From Pisolithus tinctorius (taxonomy: Eukaryota; Basidiomycota; Agaricomycetes; Boletales; Pisolithaceae): DNA of 64,000 nt. Positions 49,392-58,533 of the stretch are shown here, in pieces. Numbering within the stretch: position 1 is the stretch's first letter; each line of letters begins with the position of its first letter. The stretch lies in the NCBI GenBank assembly GCA_024663395.1, contig JANFAH010000029.1:248001-312000 (forward strand), given 5' to 3'. The position numbers were made by a program, and so were the translations under genes. The notes beneath the pieces were generated by a model. It did not search any database and was not told where the DNA came from. It was given only the letters and a program-made list of their open reading frames with translations.

Positions 49392-52300
49392 CACAGCAAG
49401 CACTTTACAATTTTCTTTGTACAAACATAGGGGAAAAAAATCTTTGAAAAGATACTTTGTTTTATCTCATGTTCTCTGCTGAAACAACTGGCAATAATGT
49501 TGAATTTTGAAAGGTGTTTCTGACAGAAAACATGACACAGTGGATTTCCAATGTTTTATTGGTGAAAAACAATTACCATGACCCACCACCAAAAACCAAA
49601 AACAATCATCAAAAAAATTATTAGTACTGTTTTCTACATGTTATGCAATACATTAATCAAATACTTTACCACAAAATAATTTAAACACACTGATCATTGA
49701 AGAACATGTAATGTTACATAGAACATCAAAAGTAAATGATATATGTTTTGTATGCGATAATAATAAAAACATTTGGCCAAGTCTTTCAATGTTCACCTGA
49801 AAAAAAACAGAACAGCAGTTCAATTTTTTCTCTAAAAACATGACATGCTAAACTACAATTTTTATGTACAAGAACATGGTACTCAGAGCATGCCAAATGT
49901 TCTAGGTCAAATTACAGTATCTTATCTCCCAGAAAACATGATAAATAAATAATGTATTAAAATATCCTGTTCTACCACAGAATAACTGTGAATTAGGCAT
50001 GTTATATGTAGAGGTGTTGTGAAGGTTCTGAGCTGTTTAGGTTCATTTGTGGGCATGACTGCCTTGTGCACAGATCCAAGTTTGTCTCTCTTTGACATGG
50101 TTTCATAGGTGACAAGCTGACCACTCCCTTCCAGTGTGCTTGACTTGTTTTTCCAATCTTTCAGCATCTCTGCCCTAGCTGCATCATCAGGCCTCTTGCT
50201 GCTCTGCTCTGCTGTGCACTTAGTCCCTCAGTAGCTTGTCAGCATACTGAGGTCTATCTACAGATTCCACAATTATATCCTAAAATAAAAGATGAAACAC
50301 ATAAAACAGTACAATGTATCACTGATAAAATGACTCATCCAGTTCTTCCAATGAGGACCATGGTGGGTCTGTCATGCACAAAATATCCTGTTTGACAGTT
50401 GTGGACAGACAAACATGACAATTTTACTCATTGAATTATTCCAATATGGCACAACATTCCAGGGGTGTTACAAATGTATACTAGGCATATTTAGGACATA
50501 ACAATGCAATCTGCATGAGCCAATTTTTGTTATACTAAGTTTTTGAAATTTTGACCCAAAAATGTGGCCAGCCCCCAAAAGAATTTGTAAAAATCCTGGG
50601 AAAAGCGGAATAAGTAGCATTAGCCTAGTACAGTATGATTGCAATGTCAGGGTACAGCTGTCACACTAGTGAGGAGCAGAAAAAATTGAGCAAGTCTGAG
50701 GTTTGTGGTCATGTGAATTGCTGATCTTAGACACAGGAATGCCCTTGAAAACCCACTGTAACATGCAACATGGCTGGTCTGCATAACCAGAGCTCAGCTG
50801 TTGTTGAAACAGGCAATGTATCATTCCCTGATACACCCAAATCTGACAAGGATCAGCACACAAGCAAATGCATGAGGACACAATCTCATGCTCCCAGCCC
50901 TGAGGCAGAAGATGAAGAACTGGAGTGGAAATGCACCAATGTACTTGACAGTTTGAAGTTTACAGCCAGTGAGAGTGAGTCAGAGGATGAGCTTGAACAT
51001 GATGATGCCACATTCCAAGTCATGGGTGTTGGTGAGGCTGATCTCTGTGCTCAGTTGGTCAACCTTGCCATTAGTGCTGGTGATGACCCTCTTGGTGAGA
51101 CTTGGTTACCTCTGAGAGAAGCAAAGTGTGCTGCCCAATGAAAGCAGTCACTCAGATGCCCCAAGGAATACAAGAAGGGTCCTGATGTCCATCAGCTCTC
51201 ACAGAAAGCCATGACATTAATCCTACCTTATATAGGGTTAATAACATGTTACCACACCCTAAGTACCACATTCAATCTAACCAAAATTTTGGCCACCCTA
51301 AAAAGTCATGGGAAAAACTTTGGACCACTGTTTTTTGATGTATTTTCACCTGTAGCATCTGAATCAAGTGTTAGTTTGCCCCCAAAAAGTCATGGGAATC
51401 CAGAATCAAAATCATTGTGTTTGTCTGTCCACAACTGTACCACAGAACATGATAAATAAATAGTGTAATAAAATATCAATATCCTGTTCCACCATGGAGC
51501 ATTATAAACTGTGAAGTAAGCATGTTATATGTAGAGGTGTTGTGAAGGTTCTGAGCTGTACAGTTATTGTCAGACTGCTGCCTACTGCAAATACAGTGCT
51601 GAACTCCCCATTTCTTGCATGAACTGCCTTGTGCTCTTTCACTTTCAAAAGTGGACTGGGGACATTCATGAGTGGTGGGGGTGCTATCAGAGGCTACTCT
51701 TTCTCCAGTCAGTCAGGGCAACCATGGATTTTGGACTATCCTGTTCTACCACAGAACATTATAATGTGTGTCATCAATGTGTTGTTGCAAGAAAAAACAA
51801 CAAAGGACACAGAATACTCAAGTATAAAAAGTCAGGTGGCACATATCATGACTGACTGAGGTTTATTCCATGAGATAAGATCATGTGACAGCATGTGATG
51901 GGGTGGTTGAGCAAGGACAAGCAGTGATAGCATTGATGGTTACAGATGCCACTTATCATGTTCTGTGGTACAACAGGACACTTTAATACATTCTTTATTT
52001 ATCATGTTCTCTGGGAGACAAAACAGTGTGATTTGATTGAAAATATTTAGCATGTTAATATGGAATCTCAGTAGCATGTTTTTGCACATAACAAATATTG
52101 TTTTAAATGTCATGTTTATGAAGTAAACATTGAGCCAATAATCTGATGTTTTGTGGGTCAACATTGAAAGACTTGGTTAAAGGTTATTAGTATTATCACA
52201 TACAAAACATTTATCATTTACTTGTGATGTTCTATGTAACATCACACATTCTCTAATGACTAGTGTGTTTAAATTATTTCATGTTACAACATTTGATTAA

Positions 52301-52561
52301 TCAATTACATAACATGCAGAAAACAGTGCTAATATTTTTTTTGATGATTTTTTTTGGTTTTTGGTGGTGGGTCATAGTAACTGTTTTTCACCAGCAAAAC
52401 ATTGGAAATCTACTGTGCCATGTTTTCTGTCAGAAAAGCCATTCAATACATAAGATTATTTCCACTTGTTCAAGCAGAGAGCATGTGATAAAATAGAGTA
52501 TCTTTTAAAAGGATTTTTTTTCGCATGTTTGTGCAAAGAAAATTGTAAAATGCTTGCTGTG
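49392..52561 (+). mobile_element. CAC-type DNA transposon with long inverted repeats (CACTA-like, probably non-autonomous)
   Basis: This 3,170-base insertion has termini CACAGCAAGC...GCTTGCTGTG and the 3-base duplication TCA. CAC termini with 3-base duplications are typical of the CACTA/CMC superfamily. The inverted repeats are long: similarity extends from the ends to about 49,985 and 51,960 (roughly 590 bases), with CTTTACAATTTTCTTTG and GACCCACCACCAAAAACC among shared blocks. A block with ATAAATAAAT and GGTGTTGTGAAGGTTCTGAG repeats directly at about 49,940-50,035 and 51,446-51,560. No transposase is recognised. The only notable frame is 50,770-51,141. Confidence 0.75.
50770..51141 (+). CDS. 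Acidic hypothetical protein inside the CAC-type element
   Basis: This 123-codon open frame (MAGLHNQSSAVVETGNVSF at the start) has an acidic serine/glutamate-rich middle (EAEDEELEWK, SESESEDELEHDD). I recognise no family. It lies in the middle of a transposon that lacks a visible transposase, so it may be a relic exon of the element's own gene, a captured fragment or a chance frame. Its amino acid composition argues mildly for former coding. Confidence 0.35.
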   Translation: MAGLHNQSSAVVETGNVSFPDTPKSDKDQHTSKCMRTQSHAPSPEAEDEELEWKCTNVLDSLKFTASESESEDELEHDDATFQVMGVGEADLCAQLVNLAISAGDDPLGETWLPLREAKCAAQ

Positions 52562-52896
52562 TCACACATGAGTAGCAACAACATCTGAGGTGATGAACCT
52601 ACTGTGCGAGACTAAGTACTGTAGGTATTACAATACTGAAACCTGCAGATGTTGAATCCACAATTTGCATGACAAGGGTGGTCTGTTTGAGACTTGCTAC
52701 ATTCTTTGTAAGTAATGAGAAATGTGCACATAAGTGCAAGACACAATGAATGCAATAGGCACAAGGGTGTGAAAGTTAATTGCGAAGTTAATAGTAATGT
52801 AAAGTGTGAAAACCTTAAAATGGAAAGTAATTCTCATGTCTTGGAGCAGATGTGTTTGGAAAGGACTACATATGACTTGCCAAATCTAACAGAAGG

Positions 52897-52975
52897 AGGG
52901 TGTGACTGGAGTGTAGGGAGGCAGTGAATGTGATGCAAGGAATGAGGATGTCATCTGTAATACTCTCAGCATTAT
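52897..52975 (-). pseudogene. Helitron PIF1-like helicase, upstream piece
   Basis: On the minus strand this reads NNAESITDDILIPCITFTAS followed by LHSSHTLLHH. The LIPCITF part corresponds to the LIPRI region between PIF1 helicase motifs. It continues in frame into 44,228 once copia 2 and one GAAGG are removed. The next bases leftward in the gene are cut off by the palindrome at 52,976. Confidence 0.7.
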
Positions 52976-54088
52976 TCACTGGAAGCATTCCTCAGTTTCT
53001 TTGCTGAAAACATTTTTAAAAAAGATTGAAAAATGAGACTCTTTAATTTGGGATGTTTTTGTGGCAAATATTGTAAAAACACAGCATTTGTATTGTCTAT
53101 TATGCATCACAAAATGCCACCAGAAAATCTTAATCTTTGCATATAAAAAAATTATGGATATTCAACAGAATGATTTTGAACACAATATGTGTGATACATT
53201 GTAAATAATTTTCCAATATATGTCACTTTTTTTTAGATTTAACAATCTGCTTTTTTATGAGCAGAAAGTTTAAAAAGTAGGAAGTATTTATTTAGCCCAA
53301 GTATTGTATTGCAACAATGAATTGTGTGCTGAAGCTCATATGAAAAACATTCTGCCTCTTTTATGCTCAAACATGTAACATACAGTGAAATATTTTTCAA
53401 CAAAAAATAAAATCAGAAATAAAATCTTTCCACAATAAAATCATAGGTCAATACATCAAACATTATTTCTGGATGAAATATTGAGTATATTATTAGTGAG
53501 GGTGTGTTTCCCAGCACACCATATGTGCATCAGCATTCCATACTGTATCAATTGCTCTTGGCATGTGTAATAATATACTCAATGTTTCATCTAGAAATAA
53601 TTTTTGATGTTTTGACTTGTGATTTTAATGTGGAAAGATTTCATTTCTGATTTATTTTTTGTTGAAAAATATTTCACTGTATATTACATGTTTGAGCATA
53701 AAAGAAGCACAGTGTTTTTCATATGAGCTTCAGCACACAATTCATTGTTGCAATACAATACTTGGGCTAAATAAATACTTCCTACTTTTTAAACTTTCTG
53801 CTCATAAAAAAGCAGATTGTTAAATCTAAAAAAAAGTGACATATATTGGAAAATTATTTACAATGTATCACACATATTGTGTTCAAAATCATTCTGTTGA
53901 ATATCCATAATTTTTTTATATGCAAAGATTAAGATTTTCTGGTGGCATTTTGTGATGCATAATAGACAATACAAATGCTATGTGTTTTTACAATATTTGT
54001 CACAAAAACATCCCAAATTAAAGAGTCTCATTTTTCAATCTTTTTTAGAAATGTTTTCAGCAAAGAAACTGAGAAATGCTTCCAGTGA
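52976..54088. repeat. Palindrome 1: two 521-base inverted arms
   Basis: Arms 52,976-53,496 and 53,568-54,088 are inverted copies of equal length (521 bases) around a 71-base spacer. The tips read TCACTGGAAGCATT. Identity is high with scattered single changes, several of them C/T. The arms are AT-rich and have no coding capacity. It resembles a foldback or hairpin-type non-autonomous DNA element. I found no matching target duplication at the two tips. Confidence 0.85.
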
Positions 54089-54565
54089 GTGGTAGTGATT
54101 CATGACATGTGTGGCATGATCCATGGAGTAGAACTGGTGATGTGAGTGGTGTGAGCAGTGGATGTAGTTTGTGCATGGTGGTATGTGAGATGTGTGGTGT
54201 AGACAAGGTGAAAAACAGACTCATAGTGACCTTCCAAGTGCCAAAAGGTATCATTCTGTACCTAAGTACAGGGCTTTTATAGTCTGGGCAAACCTGGGAC
54301 CTAAGCAAGACAGGGTACCAGTAAGGGAAAGCTGCAAGACAGTGCATACATACAAGACAGGCCAAACAGGGGCTGAGGGTATACTACTAGTGTAAAGGGA
54401 AAGTGACTGTGGCAAAAAGAAAAGAGTCTGAAGAAAGGATGAGACCAGAGCACAGCAGCCACAGGTATAGCATTGCATGAGAGGGAGCAAGGGTGTGGGA
54501 TGGTAGTGAGGTAGGCAGGAAGACAGTGCATGAACAGTGGTGGATGTGAGCAGTGAGGTGACATA

Positions 54566-55080
54566 ATGGTAGTCACAGAATGGTCAATGATAGGGGCTTA
54601 CATGTTCAGGGAATGCAGATTCCTTACAGCAGTCTTCTCTGCCTCTGCTGGGTCAGGGGTTGGTGTGTGTATGAGCTAGGAGAGACAGGGGGCATGGTTA
54701 GCAGACATGATGAGAGTAAGAAAGGTGGTTGATGAGGGGGGAAGAATCAAATTGATGTGAAGGTTTGAGCTCCACACTAAGAGTTATATACTTAGCAGCC
54801 ATGAGGCACTTATGTCATCAGTCTGGATGCCTATATGTGGCATTCAATGGTCTTCTTGCATTCCTTGGCACCACACTTCACTCACTTCTATACAGAATCC
54901 TCCAGTGTTCTTGAATCCTCAGCACCACACCTTCACCATCACCATGTGGCAAGGCTATTTATGTCCTCCACACCATGTGGCTGACCAGGGATGGTCAGCA
55001 TCTAAGTCCCCTGCAGGTGTAAGGAATCCACATTCCCTGAATGTGTAAGCCCCTATCATTGACTGTTTCATGATTACCAT
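54566..55080. mobile_element. TA-flanked small inverted-repeat element (MITE-like)
   Basis: This 515-base element lies between TA dinucleotides (54,564-54,565 and 55,081-55,082). Its ends are ATGGTAGTCA... and the inverse of ATGGTAATCA..., and the inverted repeats continue inward through TCAATGATAGGGGCTTAC and GGGAATG...ATTCCTTAC. TA duplication suggests a Tc1/mariner-like source. It has no coding capacity. The right arm of palindrome 2 lacks it. Confidence 0.7.
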
Positions 55081-55082
55081 TA

Positions 55083-56658
55083 CAGTGGCTCAAAAAACTG
55101 ACTGCATGTTTGTGTGTTTTACATTAGTTATGACTAAATGCAATAACCCCTAACCCTAGCCCTCAACCATGAGTGTATGAAATAGGGTACTTACTCTTGG
55201 CTTTCTATTGGTCCATGAATCAAGTGATTTGGATAGGAATTGATAGAATAGCAGCCATTTGAAAATGACATGTCATGCGGTCAGTTTTTTGACTTTAAGT
55301 TTTGATTACATAGTTTTGAGTTTAACAAAGTTTAAAATGCTGTGAGGTGCTTACTAATGCTTACATGGTATATCACATGGTCTATTTGATGATTTGTCAT
55401 CATACAAACAATGCCAAACAATGAATTGGGACCATCAAGGCTCCCTCTTCCACCCCAACTCATGAAACCATCCTCCTGGTCCATCTGGGCCATTTTCTCA
55501 GAGTAATTCCCATAAATATTGGTGCCCACTACAGTAATGTCATCAGGGTATATGACCAACACAATCAAACCCTTAAAAAATCTGCTTTCAGTCATCCCTG
55601 TGCTGTTTCCCCCACCCATACCTGACATGTTCTGCAACTAATCAGTACTGAGAATGCTGAAAAAGCCATGATGGTTAATCTGGCACTCTAAAACATGACA
55701 AACAATCCAATCACCTCTTATCTGGTGGGTTTCCACCTCAAGGGTGCTGGGTTGAGGGCTAGGGTGAGCTGAAAACCTTCATTACAGTCCAGGTGCCCTG
55801 GGGGGATAGTCCACTGAACTGCTAGGAAGGTGATTCCATCAATCCATCTATGCCTGGGTATTACCTATGGTCTTATATGACCAAATCACCCATTCCCAGT
55901 CATCCACAGTCAGCTGAGAGCACAGTCTAGCCATGCTTCCCATGCCACCTGAAGTGCACAGGAATGTTTTGTCTCACCCCAGCATTGAAACTAATTGTAC
56001 TGTGGTGAAAATGTACTGGTTAAAAGGTGTTTTGTTTGTTCATCATTTTCTGATGTGCCAGATTGACCTCCATGGCATTTCCAGCATTCTCAGTACTGAC
56101 TAGTTGCAGAACATGTCAGGTATGGGTGGGGGAAACAGCACAGGGATGACTGAAAGCAGATTTTTTAAGGGTTTGATTGTGTTGGTCATATACCCTGATG
56201 ACATTACTGTAGTGGGCACCAATATTTATGGGAATTACTCTGAGAAAATGGCCCAGATGGACCAGGAGGATGGTTTCATGAGTTGGGGTGGAAGAGGGAG
56301 CCTTGATGGTCCCAATTCATTGTTTGGCATTGTTTGTATGATGACAAATCATCAAATAGACCATGTGATATACCATGTAAGCATTAGTAAGCACCTCACA
56401 GCATTTTAAACTTTGTTAAACTCAAAACTATGTAATCAAAACTTAAAGTCAAAAAACTGACCACATGACATGTCATTTTCAAATGGCTGCTATTCTATCA
56501 ATTCCTATCCAAATCACTTGATTCATGGACCAATAGAAAGCCAAGAGTAAGTACCCTATTTCATACACTCATGGTTTAGGGCTAGGGTTAGGGGTTATTG
56601 CATTTAGTCATAACTAATGTAAAACACACAAACATGCAGTCAGTTTTTTGAGCCACTG
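55083..56658. mobile_element. Palindromic Tc1/mariner-like element with near-identical arms
   Basis: The ends are CAGTGGCTCAAAAAACTGAC and its inverse, flanked by TA on both sides, the usual Tc1/mariner arrangement. Arms run 55,083 to about 55,705 and about 56,035-56,658 around a unique spacer of about 330 bases. The arms are almost identical, with a 303-base stretch without a difference at 55,335-55,637 and 56,104-56,406, and only isolated changes elsewhere (one at a CG site near 55,278). An internal inverted copy of the tip motif (GCGGTCAGTTTTTTGA) lies near 55,276. No transposase is recognised. Confidence 0.7.
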
Positions 56659-56837
56659 TATGTCCCCTTACCACTCACATCCACCACTGTTCACATGCTG
56701 TCTTCCCACCTACCTTGCTACCTTCCCATGCCCTTGCTCCCTCTTGTGCAATGCTATACCCACAGCTGCTGTGCTCTGGTCTCATCCTTTCCTCAGACTC
56801 TTTTCTTTTTGCCATGGTCACTTTCCCTTTATGCTAG

Positions 56838-57360
56838 TGTTAAGTTTGTGGAGCCCAGAGTGAGGCCAGACCAGAGACTGAAGCAGGCATGAGGCTGAAG
56901 GGTTGGGAATAGATGGAGAGCAGAGCAACAGAAGTGGACTGATTGGACTTAGCAACTGAGGTTACAGTGCTATTCCCTTGCATGGGTCTCAGTCTGAGTC
57001 CAAGGCCAAGGCAGGATTATCAGAGTAACTTAGTTGATTTCAGACTGAGGGGCTACAGGTGAAGTATCTACAGGTTTATATACTAGAGACCACTATAGTA
57101 CAGAGACTGGTAATGCCAGTCTTGCAAAGATTGCTAAGATGATTGGTAAGACAAGTATTAGTAAGGTATGACTAAGGTAATGGAGACTGGGACAGGGCAA
57201 ACTGGGGACAAGACCAGGCAGAATTCAACCAAAATGACATGCACTGCAAAGCAGTGTTAACCATGCTAGACCATTTGGAGGTAGGTGTTTTGCTGAGACC
57301 AAGGCTGGACTGGATGAGTGCAAGGCTGAGTCTGGCCAGGGTCGAGGCATGGTTATGACA
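56838..57360 (+). mobile_element. Solo LTR in the right arm of palindrome 2
   Basis: This 523-base insertion begins TGTTAAGTTTGTGG and ends GGTTATGACA, flanked by the duplication GCTAG (56,833-56,837 and 57,361-57,365). The empty site is preserved in the left arm near 54,388-54,400 (inverse of TTACACTAGTAGTATAC). An internal block near 57,040-57,085 resembles the solo LTR at 41,117-42,018. The strand is arbitrary. Confidence 0.9.
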
Positions 57361-57666
57361 GCTAGTAGTATACCCTCAGCCCCTGTTCAGCCTGTCTTGC
57401 ATGTATGTGCTGTCACATGGCTTTCCCTTACTGGTACCCTGTCTTGCTTAGCTTCCAGGTTTTCCTGGACTATAAGAGCCCTGTACTTAGGTACAGAATG
57501 ATACCTTTTGGCACTCAGAAGGTCACTACAAGTTTCTTTTTCACCTTGTCTACACTGCACATCTTGCATACTGCCATGCACAAACTACATATACCACTTG
57601 CACTGCTTGCATTGCCAGTACTACTCCATGGACCATGCTGCACACATCATGAATTGTTACCACTAC

Positions 57667-58533
57667 AAAGCACTGGGTCCCACCTTCTAGTCTTGGCAGT
57701 CCAGAATCCCTTGGGATGAGCAATTCATTCCCTTCACTTTATTGTTGTTACCTAAGCCATCTAGCTTGTATTATACAGCTACTTGGACTTTTCCTACAGC
57801 ATATCATATTACTAAGTGGTACATATTCCCTCTGTCTTGGTTATTGCTTCTTCCTTACTGTTCTCTTGCTGTTCCAGAATTTACTGATGTTTCATTGTCA
57901 ATCACATGCATGAAACCCACACAATCAGAGCTCATCTTCTGAGGCTCTCTGTTCACCACTGTTGCACATGTATTCCATTACCAAGTGGTATGTTTTCCCT
58001 CCATTTTGGGCCTTCAGGGGTTTGAGTCTCTGCTTATTAGCAATGTATTTCCTCCATTTTTGTTATTACATCTTCCATTCAGCTCCTTCCCCTGTCTCAG
58101 CATTCACCACAGTTTGTTCTTGGGGGAGGGGGGGGTTGGCCCTTCAAGGGTTTGTTATGCAGGTTCATTTTCAATTGCATGCATGAGACCTGCATGAACA
58201 GAGTCCAAATTGTTCAAGTCTCTGTTCACTACCATTGCATGTGTATGTTATTATGAAGTGGTATGTACTCTCTCTGTATTGATTATTGCATATTCCTTAT
58301 GGTTCATTCCACCTGGTTTTTATCACAATACAGCATGACACCAATCTTCTTTTCTGATATTTTCCTTTTGTTCCACTTGCTACTCATGTAATAACTGCAA
58401 GCATCATTATTCCATTGCAACAAACCACCATTTTACTGAATAACTTCATGGGTTTTTTAATGTCAGGTAAGGCATGGCTTTACATAAATACCTCATCTGA
58501 CCACTTTTCCCCTCCTCCCCCATTGTTCTTGAC
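57667..58533 (+). repeat. Degenerate tandem repeats, TC-rich
   Basis: Three imperfect repeats are anchored by AAGTGGTACATATTCCCTC (57,813), AAGTGGTATGTTTTCCCTCC (57,983) and AAGTGGTATGTACTCTCTC (58,255). Units one and two also share (C/T)TGTTCACCACTGTTGCA-like ends and a GCATGCATGA tract. The unit length varies (about 170 and 270 bases). No gene is recognised. This looks like transposon debris upstream of the next gene. Confidence 0.5.

Larger units (their letters stand above)
44229..52891 (-). mobile_element. Ty1/copia LTR retrotransposon, element 2 (nested insertion)
   Basis: This is a second member of the copia 1 family, on the minus strand, flanked by GAAGG (44,224-44,228 and 52,892-52,896). 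The 3' LTR is 44,229-44,695. The 5' LTR is 49,252-49,391 plus 52,565-52,891. Each LTR totals 467 bases. A CAC-type DNA element (49,392-52,561) interrupts the 5' LTR. The LTRs end TCTGTGA where copia 1 ends TCTGTCA. Removing the element restores a continuous Helitron helicase reading frame. Coding regions are damaged at different places from copia 1. Confidence 0.9.
49252..52891 (-). repeat. 5' LTR of copia 2, split by a DNA element
   Basis: The LTR consists of 49,252-49,391 (140 bases) and 52,565-52,891 (327 bases), together 467, exactly the length of the 3' LTR. The break carries the 3-base duplication TCA (49,389-49,391 and 52,562-52,564). Confidence 0.9.
54089..57666. repeat. Palindrome 2: older inverted repeat centred on a TA, with nested insertions
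   Basis: The outer arms are 54,089-54,565 (left) and 56,659-57,666 without the solo LTR (right). They are inverted copies sharing GGTATCATTCTGTACCTAAG, CAGGGTACCAGTAAGGGAAA and GGGGCTGAGGGTATACTA, with moderate divergence. If later insertions are removed the arms meet at (G/T)G(G/T)GACA-TA-TGTCCCC, a palindrome with almost no spacer. Insertions are a TA-flanked element in the left part (54,566-55,080), a TA-flanked palindromic element at the centre (55,083-56,658) and a solo LTR in the right arm (56,838-57,360). Confidence 0.75.

Noticed and set aside
52967..54095. Reading palindrome 1 as a CACTG-ended transposon with 3-base duplication
   Set aside because: The bases flanking the two tips (TAT and GTG) do not match, so no target duplication supports a particular superfamily.
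55143..55165. Telomere-like CCCTAACCCTAGCCCT, repeated inverted near 56,573-56,595
   Set aside because: Only about two to three degenerate units, present because both arms of the palindrome carry it. Far too short for an interstitial telomere.
55332..56409. Two identical 101-codon open frames, one on each strand (55,332-55,637 and 56,104-56,409)
   Set aside because: They are mirror images in the arms of the palindromic element. Identity reflects the inverted repeat, not two genes, and the sequence has no recognisable domain.
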